NCBI RefSeq assembly: GCF_000337095.1
Contig: NZ_AOIV01000024.1
Span: 115,086-172,899 of the forward strand
Length of the DNA stretch: 57,814 nt
Origin: Halogeometricum pallidum JCM 14848
Lineage (GTDB): Archaea > Halobacteriota > Halobacteria > Halobacteriales > Haloferacaceae
Reading direction: 5' to 3'
Under the pieces are notes generated by a model, which saw only the letters and a program-made list of their open reading frames with translations, had not been told where the DNA came from and did not search any database. The first letter of the stretch is position 1, and each line of letters begins with the position of its first letter. This document shows positions 1 through 6,735 of this stretch, in pieces. Position numbers and translations under genes: made by a program.

Positions 1-26
1 CGCTCAGAGATGTGTATAAGAGACAG
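1..26 (+). other. Tn5/Nextera adapter remnant at contig end
   Basis: Positions 8-26 read AGATGTGTATAAGAGACAG, identical over all 19 bases to the Tn5 mosaic end used in Nextera libraries. The seven bases before it (CGCTCAG) match five of seven bases of the Read 2 transposase adapter. This is library sequence, not organism DNA, so the genome in this window starts at about base 27 and the first bases should be ignored. Confidence 0.96.
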
Positions 27-247
27 CTGCTCGACCGGGTACCCCGGTTCAAACGGCCCCTCCATAATCGGGGCGCAAACACACAACGTGCGGTCGTGGT
101 TCCGTTACTCAGATTTTCGTTACAGAGACCAATAAATGATTGCCGCTACGAAGCAGACTGTCAACCGAGGAGGGTGTGTACTTCACCTGCCGGTCGAAGG
201 TGTGTCGGAGTCGGGCATTCTCCCCCTCATAGTTTCCGAGGCAGCCC

Positions 248-889
248 TTAATCCAACGCAATCGTGTTCGAGATAAGCGTGCTCGTCCCCCGCCGTATCC
301 GAGCGGACAAGGCCTGCTGACTGATATCGAGCCGTTCGCTGAGCTCGGCCAGCGTGACGTTCTCCCCATCGGTATAGTATCCCGCCTCGAACACGAGCAG
401 AAGTGCATCGCGTTGTTTCTCCGTCAGTCCGTACAACAGTCCGTCACGGTCGTCGCTGTTCGACAACCGCTTTACCGTGATCGGGAATCCGCCCCTGTGA
501 CAGTGGGTCTGAAACGTCTCGAACACGTCTCGACTCTCGGCGAGAAGAGTGAATCGCCACTCGCTACCTGTCGTCTTCGCCTGGAGAACCGCGAGGTCGT
601 GAGCCTGGAGGATGTCGAGCAGTCCGTCGAGACGCTCCGTCCACTCGATCCGATAGAGCGTCGGACCTCTCGCTCCGTCGAGTTTCTGGAACGCCGCGAC
701 GCACGGCGAGTCGAGTACCGTCGACTCGAACACCTCGTGGTCGTCTGTTGTTACCCAGATATACGGGATAAAGCCATCTCCGACGGGAACGAACGGCGTG
801 AACTCGATGCGATGCACGGCATCTACGTCCAATAACCTCCCCAAGACGAATTCGTCACTCGAGATCCCGAAGTCCAGAAGCGCCGTCAT
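248..889 (-). CDS. Bat-like HTH_10 transcriptional regulator
   Basis: A 213-residue protein of the bacterioopsin-activator (Bat) type found in large numbers in haloarchaea. Residues about 1-145 form the variable alpha/beta region usually annotated as the bacterioopsin-activator GAF/HTH-associated domain. Residues about 151-210 are the HTH_10 domain, with the typical start LTEKQRDAL, a glycine/tyrosine turn (AGYYTDGENV) and a recognition helix around LDISQQALSARIRRG. Such proteins are cytoplasmic DNA-binding regulators whose N-terminal region is thought to sense a signal; the target genes cannot be told from this sequence. The ATG at 889 is the first start in frame. The last residues diverge slightly from the usual leucine-rich ending, but the domain is complete. 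It stands alone, with more than 350 bp before the next gene. Confidence 0.85.
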   Translation of the reverse strand: MTALLDFGISSDEFVLGRLLDVDAVHRIEFTPFVPVGDGFIPYIWVTTDDHEVFESTVLDSPCVAAFQKLDGARGPTLYRIEWTERLDGLLDILQAHDLAVLQAKTTGSEWRFTLLAESRDVFETFQTHCHRGGFPITVKRLSNSDDRDGLLYGLTEKQRDALLLVFEAGYYTDGENVTLAELSERLDISQQALSARIRRGTSTLISNTIALD

Positions 890-1245
890 TTCCTAGCGTC
901 GGTCGGTCGAGACCGGACGGAGTAGAAATCCCCACCGTGGCGGGTCCGATTGTGAACATTCCGTTGCTCGTCACCTGTCGATAGCGATAGGACGACCGTA
1001 GTCTGCATTCGACTTCTTATCGACGTGTACTGCTGATCTCCGTTCGGCTTGACCGGTAATCGGCTAATCTCCCCCGCTGGACATGGCAAGCACAGTTAAA
1101 CCGAAACGTCGATTCCCGCTGGTGATTCTACGTTGACTGTTTCTCTCCCTCGCTGCCTTCTCTGGAACTAATTGCGTCTCGTGACAAACGCGCTTGACGC
1201 GTGGCCGGACGCGGGTATATCTCCGCACCGCTCGTAACCGACCCC
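890..1245. other. intergenic region, no convincing gene
   Basis: About 356 bp between the minus-strand Bat-like gene and the plus-strand zinc-ribbon gene. The open frames here have arginine-rich, non-acidic translations and no start signals, so I treat them as noise. It must hold both divergent promoters. For the zinc-ribbon gene a TATA-like TATATC lies at 1215-1220. For the Bat-like gene only a weak T-rich box near 921-930 is visible. Base composition is less GC-rich than in the genes to the right. Confidence 0.6.
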
Positions 1246-1461
1246 GTGGCCGAGATTCGACGGTGCCCCGACTGCGGTGTGAGCATGGAGGCGATGAAGG
1301 TGCAGACCGCCGAAGGCTTCGCTCTACAACTCGTGACGAACGAGCGGAAGAAAGGAATCCTCGGCGGGTTCGGGATAAAAGAGCGACTCGAACCGACCGC
1401 GTACGTCTGCCCCGAGTGCGGATTGATACGCTCGTACGCCGAACGCGACGAGTCGGAGTGA
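1246..1461 (+). CDS. small zinc-ribbon protein
   Basis: A 71-residue protein with two CPxC knuckles (Cys7/Cys10 and Cys55/Cys58) that can form one zinc ribbon, a common architecture for haloarchaeal micro-proteins of unknown role. I chose the GTG at 1246 because a TATA-like TATATC at 1215-1220 sits about 26-30 bp upstream, giving a leaderless transcript, and because the first knuckle follows at once. The alternative GTG at 1201 would add 15 residues upstream of the promoter box. No family function is recognised; DNA, RNA or protein binding are all possible. Confidence 0.75.
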   Translation: MAEIRRCPDCGVSMEAMKVQTAEGFALQLVTNERKKGILGGFGIKERLEPTAYVCPECGLIRSYAERDESE

Positions 1462-1464
1462 GTC

Positions 1465-1884
1465 CTACTCGCGGTCGTCCGGGTGGACGGGTTTGCCGTC
1501 CTCCGTCGGCGGCGCGATGTGGTCGACGAACTCGTCGACGCCCGGGTTCTCGACGGTGACGTGCACCTCGATGTCGCCCAGTTCGTCGGGGTTGCCGACG
1601 GAGAAGTTGACGACGCCCTTGAACGCCGCCTGTTTCTTCAGCGCGAAGGAGAAGCCCGAGTCGTCGCCGCGCTTCGTGAACTCCCGCCGCGCCGTGTCGA
1701 GGATGGTCTGTTCGTGAAGCTTCTCGGAGAACTGTTCGAGCGAATGCGTCTCGCCGACGATCTGTCCCGCCTCTCGCTCGAACTCCACGTTCGGGAAGAT
1801 GTTGCGCACGGCGTCTTCGACGCGGTCGGTCACCTCCGTGTCGCGCACCGGAACGACGATACGCGCGTGAGCGCTGTATATCAC
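1465..1884 (-). CDS. UPF0201 / exosome-associated RNA-binding domain protein
   Basis: A 139-residue protein matching the archaeal COG1325 / UPF0201 family, predicted to bind RNA and linked by genomic context to the exosome. The alternating alpha/beta pattern and the central FTKRGDDSGFSFALKKQAAF-type segment with basic residues fit the family. It begins with GTG at 1884. That start overlaps the stop of the upstream UPF0200 gene in a GTGA arrangement, which indicates translational coupling. In other archaea the same two domains occur as one UPF0200/UPF0201 polypeptide, so the two products probably act together. No biochemical role is firmly established. Confidence 0.88.
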   Translation of the reverse strand: MIYSAHARIVVPVRDTEVTDRVEDAVRNIFPNVEFEREAGQIVGETHSLEQFSEKLHEQTILDTARREFTKRGDDSGFSFALKKQAAFKGVVNFSVGNPDELGDIEVHVTVENPGVDEFVDHIAPPTEDGKPVHPDDRE

Positions 1885-2501
1885 GTCCGACCCTCCGCTT
1901 CGGTCTCGACCCCGGCCTCGTCACCGTCTGCTTCCCCGGTGTCCGACCCCTCCTCGTCCTCGTCTTCTTCGAGGAGCGTGCGAATCCGCCCGCGGAACCG
2001 TTCGAGCGAGTCGGTGTTGTCGACGACGACGTCCGCGCGGTCCATCACCTCGTCCATGCCGAAGCCGAGTTCGCGCTCCTCCCGTTTCCGCAGGGCCTCG
2101 CGGTCCACGTCGCTGTCGTCGCGGCCGCGGTCCGAGAGGCGTTCGGCGCGGAGGTCGAACGGCGCCTCGACGCTCACGAGGACGAACTCCTCGCCGAACC
2201 GCTCCCGGAATCTGTCGAGTTCGTGCTCCGACCGGAGGCCGTCGACGAGCACCACCTCGCTCGATTCGAGTTCCACCTCGATGAGCGGAAGCGAGCGCTC
2301 GGCGATTGCGGCCGGACCTTCCTCCTCGCGAAGCGCCGTCGCTATCTCGCCGTGGTGCTCGGCGGGTTCGAGCCCTCGCTCCCGGCACTCGGAGCGAATC
2401 ACGTCGCCCATGGTCACGACCGGGACCCCCGTTTCGCGGGCGACCGACGCGGCCTCCCCCTTTCCGCTTCCGGGGAGACCGACGGTTCCGATGACCTTCA
2501 T
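1881..2501 (-). CDS. UPF0200 family P-loop kinase (dephospho-CoA kinase-like)
   Basis: A 206-residue P-loop NTPase of the UPF0200 family, distantly related to adenylate and dephospho-CoA kinases. Walker A is GLPGSGKG at residues 8-15 directly after the first strand. VVLVDGLRS gives the Walker B-like strand, followed by an arginine-rich lid region. The C-terminal 30 residues are a low-complexity Glu/Asp tail typical of halophiles. The ATG at 2501 is chosen because the MKVIGTVG start is the family N-terminus, although the open frame continues upstream. Its stop overlaps the start of the UPF0201 gene by a few bases. The substrate is unknown; nucleotide or RNA phosphorylation are possibilities only. 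Confidence 0.86.
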   Translation of the reverse strand: MKVIGTVGLPGSGKGEAASVARETGVPVVTMGDVIRSECRERGLEPAEHHGEIATALREEEGPAAIAERSLPLIEVELESSEVVLVDGLRSEHELDRFRERFGEEFVLVSVEAPFDLRAERLSDRGRDDSDVDREALRKREERELGFGMDEVMDRADVVVDNTDSLERFRGRIRTLLEEDEDEEGSDTGEADGDEAGVETEAEGRT

Positions 2502-2706
2502 CGTCGTCGCTTCTCGTCTGTCGGACTTAGGGCTGCCGCTCCACCTTTTTCCGCCTCGGGTCACACTTCGTGCGACCGCTCGGCGCAAAAATCTGGACCG
2601 AAAAACGACGCTCGCTCCCTCCGGTCGCTCGCGGTTCGACTGTTCGACTCCCCTTCGTCGGTACTTTTGCGGCGACGCTTTGCCCTCTGAACGGCTCTCT
2701 TCCCGC

Positions 2707-3084
2707 ATGAACGAACGTTCCCTGTTGGTCCGCGCGCTGTGGTTCCTCCTCGTCGGCTGGTGGGCCATCCCCGTCATCGTCAACGCCGCGTGGGCGCTGA
2801 ACGGGACCGTGGTTCTCCTTCCCCTCGGCATCAAGGTCATCAACCTCGTCCCGACGGTGCTGACGCTGATGGAGCCCCGTTCGCTGTCGGCACCGGATTC
2901 CGCGCGCGGGCAGCGCTCGCTCCCCGTCCGCGCCATCTACTTCGTCCTCGTCGGCTGGTGGCTCAGTTTCTTCTGGGCCAACCTCGCCGCGTTCCTGGCG
3001 ATTACGGTCGTCGGCCTCCCCGTCGCCTACTGGATACTCAACCGCCTGCCGTTCGTCACGTCGCTGTACCGCTTCGACGGCTGA
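2707..3084 (+). CDS. YccF-like inner membrane protein
   Basis: A 125-residue membrane protein made of two homologous halves, each starting with R-A-(L/I)-(W/Y)-F-x-LVGWW and ending in a hydrophobic segment with a PLG or VGLP turn, as in the duplicated YccF domain. About four membrane segments are visible. The function of YccF proteins is unknown. The start ATG at 2707 follows a T-rich box (TACTTTTG, about 2668-2676) at a spacing compatible with a short leader. The gene ends just before an abrupt drop in GC content at about 3085. Confidence 0.82.
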   Translation: MNERSLLVRALWFLLVGWWAIPVIVNAAWALNGTVVLLPLGIKVINLVPTVLTLMEPRSLSAPDSARGQRSLPVRAIYFVLVGWWLSFFWANLAAFLAITVVGLPVAYWILNRLPFVTSLYRFDG

Positions 3085-3132
3085 TCTACACGAAAAGAAT
3101 AGTTCTCTCGCGGTGTATTCACTGCTACCAGA

Positions 3133-3561
3133 ATGCATCCAAAAGATAAGGGAGAAAAAGTGGAGGCTGCAGTCCTCTCATCGTTAGTCATGCGAGACAT
3201 CGCCGTACTAACTCCATTCGGAGAGAATCATCGATACGATTTCGTTATCGAAATCGATGGCTCGTTCTATCGTCTGCAATGCAAAACTGGTCGTGATGAA
3301 GGCGACAAAATCATATTTAGCACGAGAAGCACGGGACCAAGCCGTACTGATCTCTCAACCAGCGACTATGACGACGATATCGACTTTTTCGCTGTTCGCA
3401 CACTAACTAACGACCGTGTGTATCTCGTCTCTGTGGACGAAGCATCCAGTAACGAAATGACTCTTCGAACCGCACCACCCGGCAACAATCAGTCAAAGGG
3501 TATAAACTGGGCTGACGAATACACTCTGGAGAGGCGGTTACCGCAACTTTCGGGCGCGTAG
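3133..3561 (+). CDS. PD-(D/E)XK nuclease, tRNA-abutting, likely acquired
   Basis: A 142-residue protein resembling the group I intron-associated PD-(D/E)XK endonucleases (PDDEXK_5 type, the family of the cyanobacterial tRNA-intron enzyme I-Ssp6803I). Motif residues are Glu8 or Glu11 in the first helix, Asp36 in YDFVIEIDG, and the Q-x-K signature Gln49/Lys51 in LQCKTGR. The gene is plainly AT-richer than its neighbours, with many AAA, GAT and ATC codons, which suggests transfer. Its last four codons lie inside the tRNA-Arg gene: the TAG stop is bases 8-10 of the tRNA. It has no intron of its own and no visible partner methylase. A role as a homing nuclease or a free-standing restriction-like enzyme is inference; an intact catalytic set suggests it is active. 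Confidence 0.78.
   Translation: MHPKDKGEKVEAAVLSSLVMRDIAVLTPFGENHRYDFVIEIDGSFYRLQCKTGRDEGDKIIFSTRSTGPSRTDLSTSDYDDDIDFFAVRTLTNDRVYLVSVDEASSNEMTLRTAPPGNNQSKGINWADEYTLERRLPQLSGA
3501..3508 (+). promoter_or_regulatory. TATA box of tRNA-Arg inside the nuclease gene
   Basis: TATAAACT lies about 45-50 bp before the tRNA-Arg 5' end, so transcription would start near 3528-3532 and give a leader of roughly 20 nt for RNase P to remove. The box lies within codons of the PD-(D/E)XK gene, which therefore has to preserve the tRNA promoter. Confidence 0.5.
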
Positions 3562-3655
3562 CTCAGTCGGACAGAGCGTCGGACTTCTATCCCCACGCAG
3601 ACTTCTGCTGGGGGAAGACATCCGATGGTCGCGGGTTCGAATCCCGTCGCGCTCG
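3552..3655 (+). tRNA. tRNA-Arg (anticodon UCU), intron-containing
   Basis: A full cloverleaf can be drawn. The acceptor stem is 3552-3558 with 3648-3654, D stem 3561-3564 with 3574-3577, anticodon stem 3579-3583 with 3621-3625, a five-base variable loop, and T stem 3631-3635 with 3643-3647 around TTCGAAT. The discriminator is G3655 and no CCA is encoded. The anticodon TCT is 3586-3588, reading AGA/AGG arginine codons. A 30-nt intron (3590-3619) sits at the canonical 37/38 position. The first ten bases are shared with the end of the upstream nuclease gene. Confidence 0.95.
3590..3619 (+). other. archaeal tRNA intron with bulge-helix-bulge
   Basis: The exon-intron junctions fold into a textbook bulge-helix-bulge. 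A 4-bp central helix pairs CTTC (3584-3587) with GAAG (3614-3617). It is flanked by three-base bulges TAT (3588-3590) and ACA (3618-3620), with an outer anticodon stem and an inner intron stem CCCCA/TGGGG (3591-3595 with 3609-3613) extended by GCAG/CTGC. The tRNA splicing endonuclease would cut after A3589 and after C3619. Confidence 0.92.
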
Positions 3656-3675
3656 CTCGGCCTTCGGCCTCGCTC

Positions 3676-3721
3676 GCGCGACGACCCCCCGATCACTTCG
3701 TTCGCGGGGGTTCCGTCGCGC
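3676..3721 (+). repeat. long inverted repeat downstream of tRNA-Arg
   Basis: GCGCGACG (3676-3683) followed by a C run pairs with a G run (3706-3710) followed by CGTCGCGC (3714-3721), with one or two unpaired bases. It is probably a hairpin in the tRNA trailer, and the 3' arm repeats the last bases of the tRNA (CCGTCGCGCTC at 3644-3654 and 3713-3723). It may be a terminator or processing element. A GGCC-TTC-GGCC mini-hairpin (about 3659-3669) lies between it and the tRNA. Confidence 0.55.
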
Positions 3722-3866
3722 TCTTCTCTTCGCTTGTTGAGACTGCCGAGCGATAGCGAGACGTGTCGGAACTGTCCCTTGCGGAACTCGAATCGGAGAG
3801 TGAACGGAGTGAGCGAATGCCCCGTCCCACTTTCGATATTCGACTGCCGCGTCCGGCGAGAACGGC

Positions 3867-3974
3867 CTACCGAATCTCCAATTCCCGTCCGCACCCCGGA
3901 CACGTCTCGTCGACTATCGTCACCTGCGCGTCGCAGTCCGGACAGAACTCCCGGTAACAGGCGCGGTCACCCAT
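3867..3974 (-). CDS. 35-residue zinc-finger micro-protein
   Basis: A very short gene read directly from the DNA: ATG at 3972-3974 on the minus strand, TAG at 3867-3869. The 35-residue product has two CPxC knuckles (FCPDCDAQ and TCPGCGRE) 15 residues apart, with acidic and hydrophobic residues between them, the form of many haloarchaeal single-domain zinc micro-proteins. A TATA-like box (TAACATAC on the minus strand, about 4003-4010) lies 30 bp upstream, consistent with leaderless transcription. Function unknown. Confidence 0.75.
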   Translation of the reverse strand: MGDRACYREFCPDCDAQVTIVDETCPGCGRELEIR

Positions 3975-4153
3975 GGCCGGGTCTACGGACGCGGCGGTGT
4001 TGTATGTTACTCCGTCTCATCGGGTACGGCGAGGCGCGCCGCTCTCGGTTGGCGTCGAAAGAAATCGGATTCGGTTCGGCCCGCGTGCCGACGGTCCTGC
4101 GACGATTCGCGGTCGGGTCGGATGTGGGTGAGGTGTGCCTGTTCAGACCGACT

Positions 4154-5845
4154 TCACATGGCACCGCCCATGCCACCCATACCGCCCATGCCGCCCATGC
4201 CGCCGCCCATTCCGCCGCCGCCGGGCGGCATCTCGTCGTCGCCGTCGTCGTCGCCGACCTGACCGCCGGAGAGGTCGCCCGCGGCGATGACGTCGTCGAT
4301 GCGGAGGATCATCACGGCGGCCTCGGTGGCCGACTCGATGGCCTGCGTCTTCACTCGGAGGGGTTCGACGACGCCCTCCTCCTCCATGTCGATGACTTCG
4401 CCCGTGTAGGCGTCGAGGCCGGCGGCGAACTCGCCGCCGTCGTGACGCGCGCGCAGGTCGACCAGCGAGTCGATGGGGTCGAGACCGGCGTTCTCGGCGA
4501 GCGTGCGCGGGATGACGTCGAGCGCCTCTGCGAACGCCTCGACGGCGAGCTGCTCGCGGCCGCCGACGGAGTCGGCGAACTCGCGAAGCTGCAGGGAGAG
4601 CTCGGTCTCGGGGGCGCCGCCGCCGGGCAGGACCGTCCCGTCGTCGAGCGTCGTCTTGACGACGCCGAGGGCGTCCACGATGGCGCGCTCCAGTTCGTCG
4701 ACGACGTGGTCGGTGCCGCCGCGCAGGATGAGCGTGACGGACTTGGCGTCGTCGACGTCCTCGACGAAGATGCGCTCGTCGCCGCCGATGTCCTTCTGGG
4801 AGACCGACCCGGCGAAGCCGAGGTCGTCTTCCTCGATGTCGTCGAGCGAGCCGACGACGCTGGCGCCCGTCGAGCGGGCGAGGCGCTTGAGGTCGGAGGA
4901 CTTCGCGCGGCGCACGGCCAGGATGCCCTCTTGGGCGAGGTAGTGCTGTGCCATGTCGTCGATACCGTCACCGACGAAGACGACGTCGGTGCCGATGTCG
5001 ACGAGCTGGTCGACCATCTCTTTCAGCTGCTTTTCCTCTTGGTCGAGGAACTGCTGAAGCTGGTCGGGGTCGGTGACGTTGACTTCGGCGTCGATTTCGG
5101 TCTCGCGGACTTCGAGGGCGCCGTCGAACAGCGCGACGTTGGCGTCCTCGACCATGTAGGGCATGTTCTCGTCGACGCGCTCTTTGTCGACGATGACGCC
5201 CTCGACGAGCTCCGAGTTGTCGATGGAGCCGCCGACGACCTTCTCGATGGAGACGTTGTCCGTGTCGACGTTGTCTTCATCGGCGACGGCCAGCACGGCG
5301 TCGACGACGAGTTCGGCGAGGAGGTCCTTCGCGGACTCCGCGCCCTTGCCCGTCATCGCCGTCGAGGCGATTTTGACGAGCGTCTCGCGGTCGTCTTCGG
5401 ATACGTCGATTGCCTCGTCCTCCAGCACTTCCTTGGCCTTCTCGGCGGCCTGGCGGAAACCCTGTGCGATGGTGGTCGCGTGGACGTCCTGATCGATGAG
5501 TTCCTCGGCCTGGTCGAGCAGTTCGCCGGCGATGACGACAGCGGTCGTCGTACCGTCTCCGACCTCGTCCTCCTGCGTTTCGGAGACTTCGACGATCATG
5601 TTCGCCGCCGGGTGGTCGATGTCCATCTCCTTGAGAATCGTCACGCCGTCGTTCGTGACGACGACCTCGCCGGAGTTGTCGACCAGCATCTTGTCCATCC
5701 CCTTCGGACCCAGCGTGGTCCGGACGGACTCGGCCACGGCCTTGCCGGCCGAGATGTTCATCGATTGCGCGTCCTTCCCTTGTGTGCGCTGGGAGTCGTC
5801 GCCCAGAATGATCATGGGCTGTCCCTGCTGCATTCGCTGAGACAT
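4154..5845 (-). CDS. thsA: thermosome (group II chaperonin) subunit
   Basis: A 563-residue group II chaperonin subunit. These form double-ring ATP-driven folding machines in the archaeal cytosol. Equatorial, intermediate and apical domains are complete: the [12 protein letters not shown] and [12 protein letters not shown] motifs, the GDGTTTAVV nucleotide-binding motif near the N-terminus, and the PGGGAPE motif near the C-terminal equatorial domain. The C-terminus is a low-complexity Gly-Met repeat, usual for haloarchaeal thermosomes. The ATG at 5845 starts [12 protein letters not shown] strong TATA element about 30 bp upstream supports a leaderless start rather than the in-frame upstream codons. 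It is monocistronic. Confidence 0.97.
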   Translation of the reverse strand: MSQRMQQGQPMIILGDDSQRTQGKDAQSMNISAGKAVAESVRTTLGPKGMDKMLVDNSGEVVVTNDGVTILKEMDIDHPAANMIVEVSETQEDEVGDGTTTAVVIAGELLDQAEELIDQDVHATTIAQGFRQAAEKAKEVLEDEAIDVSEDDRETLVKIASTAMTGKGAESAKDLLAELVVDAVLAVADEDNVDTDNVSIEKVVGGSIDNSELVEGVIVDKERVDENMPYMVEDANVALFDGALEVRETEIDAEVNVTDPDQLQQFLDQEEKQLKEMVDQLVDIGTDVVFVGDGIDDMAQHYLAQEGILAVRRAKSSDLKRLARSTGASVVGSLDDIEEDDLGFAGSVSQKDIGGDERIFVEDVDDAKSVTLILRGGTDHVVDELERAIVDALGVVKTTLDDGTVLPGGGAPETELSLQLREFADSVGGREQLAVEAFAEALDVIPRTLAENAGLDPIDSLVDLRARHDGGEFAAGLDAYTGEVIDMEEEGVVEPLRVKTQAIESATEAAVMILRIDDVIAAGDLSGGQVGDDDGDDEMPPGGGGMGGGMGGMGGMGGMGGAM

Positions 5846-5868
5846 ATTCAGCCGATTGGTTGTTTGCG

Positions 5869-5882
5869 ATTCTATAAAAAAC
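5869..5882 (-). promoter_or_regulatory. thermosome core promoter
   Basis: On the minus strand the sequence around TTTTTTATAGA lies 25-35 bp before the thermosome ATG, so the transcript would start within a few bases of the start codon. The box is more AT-rich than almost any other promoter in the window, as expected for a highly expressed heat-shock gene. Confidence 0.75.
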
Positions 5883-5926
5883 TTTCTCACGACGCTCGGC
5901 GAAACCGGCGCACGGGGGCGCTATTT

Positions 5927-5964
5927 GCATGTTAGGTAGTGGCACGAAAACATGCCTATATATA
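5927..5964. promoter_or_regulatory. inverted repeat and second TATA upstream of thermosome
   Basis: GCATGT (5927-5932) and ACATGC (5950-5955) form a 6-bp inverted repeat directly beside a symmetrical TATATATA (5957-5964). On the minus strand this could be a distal thermosome promoter with a leader of about 85 nt. On the plus strand it could start an RNA near 5988, where no protein gene is found. It may be a regulator site for heat-shock control. Confidence 0.35.
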
Positions 5965-6022
5965 CCTTTTACCCTTCCGCGAGGGGTCGACCGGAGGCGA
6001 CTGCAGGCGACTGGCCGTGGAC

Positions 6023-6051
6023 GCTGCGTCTCGGTCGGCGAACGACGCAGT
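6023..6051 (-). terminator. hairpin after the KH-domain gene
   Basis: CTGCGTC (6024-6030) and GACGCAG (6044-6050) form a perfect 7-bp stem around a 13-base loop, 50 bp beyond the stop codon of the minus-strand KH gene. It has no T tract, so a terminator role is uncertain; it could equally be a 3'-end stabilising or processing element. Confidence 0.25.
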
Positions 6052-6102
6052 CGCTCGAACGTTTGCGTCGAAACGGGATTCGTGAGGGACGCGCCGACGG
6101 GA

Positions 6103-6645
6103 TCAGTCCGAAGGCTGGACGTCGAAGTCGCGCGTCAGTTCGTTGTGCTTGCGTTCGAGGAACGAGTAGACGGCGCCGTGCGGCGCGCCGTCGAGGAGCA
6201 TCCCCGTGGCGCGGCGGACGGCCTCGACCTCTTCGGGTTGGCCGATGATACCGAGCGTCGTCCCGCGGATGACGACGTCGGCGCCGGACAGTTCCTCCAT
6301 CAGTTCGCGCGTCCGGCCGTTCTCACCGATGAGCCGACCCTTCTGTCGCTGGAGGTCGTTCTTGTTTCGCGTGTGCTGCTGTAGGTCGATGAGCTCGAAC
6401 GTCCGCATGTCGTCGTCGAGAAGCGAGAGCGCCGCTTCGGGCGTGAACCCGCGACCGATCGCGCGGACGATGTCGGGCGCGAGCATCCCCGCGACGGGGT
6501 CCCCGACTTCGTCGATGGCGACGGCGCCGCTCTCTGAGTCGATATCCAGACGAACCTCGGCCCGACGCTCTATCTCGCGCATCGTCTCGCCGCCCTCGCC
6601 GATGAGGACGCCGATACGGTCCTGCGGGACCTTCACGTGTTGCAT
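6103..6645 (-). CDS. KH-domain ribosome assembly protein (Pno1/Dim2 homolog)
   Basis: A 180-residue protein with two KH domains and the GxxG RNA-binding loops IGEGG (residues 15-19) and IGENG (106-110). It is the archaeal homolog of eukaryotic Pno1/Dim2, which binds the 3' end of pre-16S rRNA and works with the Nob1 nuclease and the RIO kinases in small-subunit maturation. It is the last gene of the minus-strand order eIF1A, RIO1, KH, a combination kept in many archaea and joining initiation and 30S assembly. The ATG at 6645 begins MQHVKVPQDRIG, the family start. Confidence 0.92.
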   Translation of the reverse strand: MQHVKVPQDRIGVLIGEGGETMREIERRAEVRLDIDSESGAVAIDEVGDPVAGMLAPDIVRAIGRGFTPEAALSLLDDDMRTFELIDLQQHTRNKNDLQRQKGRLIGENGRTRELMEELSGADVVIRGTTLGIIGQPEEVEAVRRATGMLLDGAPHGAVYSFLERKHNELTRDFDVQPSD

Positions 6646-6735
6646 ACCCCTCGCTATCCGGCGAAGCGGTTTAAGAGTTTTTCCGTCGGTTCGGACCGTG
6701 TGGGCGCGCCTCGTGGCGTCGTAGCCGATTTCGAC

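Noticed and set aside
886-1089. 67-codon minus-strand frame before the Bat-like gene
   Set aside because: Basic, low-complexity translation unlike haloarchaeal proteins, and no promoter spacing.
1483-3084. 533-codon plus-strand frame covering the UPF0200/UPF0201 pair
   Set aside because: Only its last 125 codons (from ATG 2707) look like a protein, the YccF-like gene; the rest is antisense noise.
3734-5935. 733-codon open frame on the plus strand opposite the thermosome
   Set aside because: It is the antisense shadow of the thermosome gene. Its translation mirrors third-position GC bias and the Gly-Met tail appears as Ala/His repeats.
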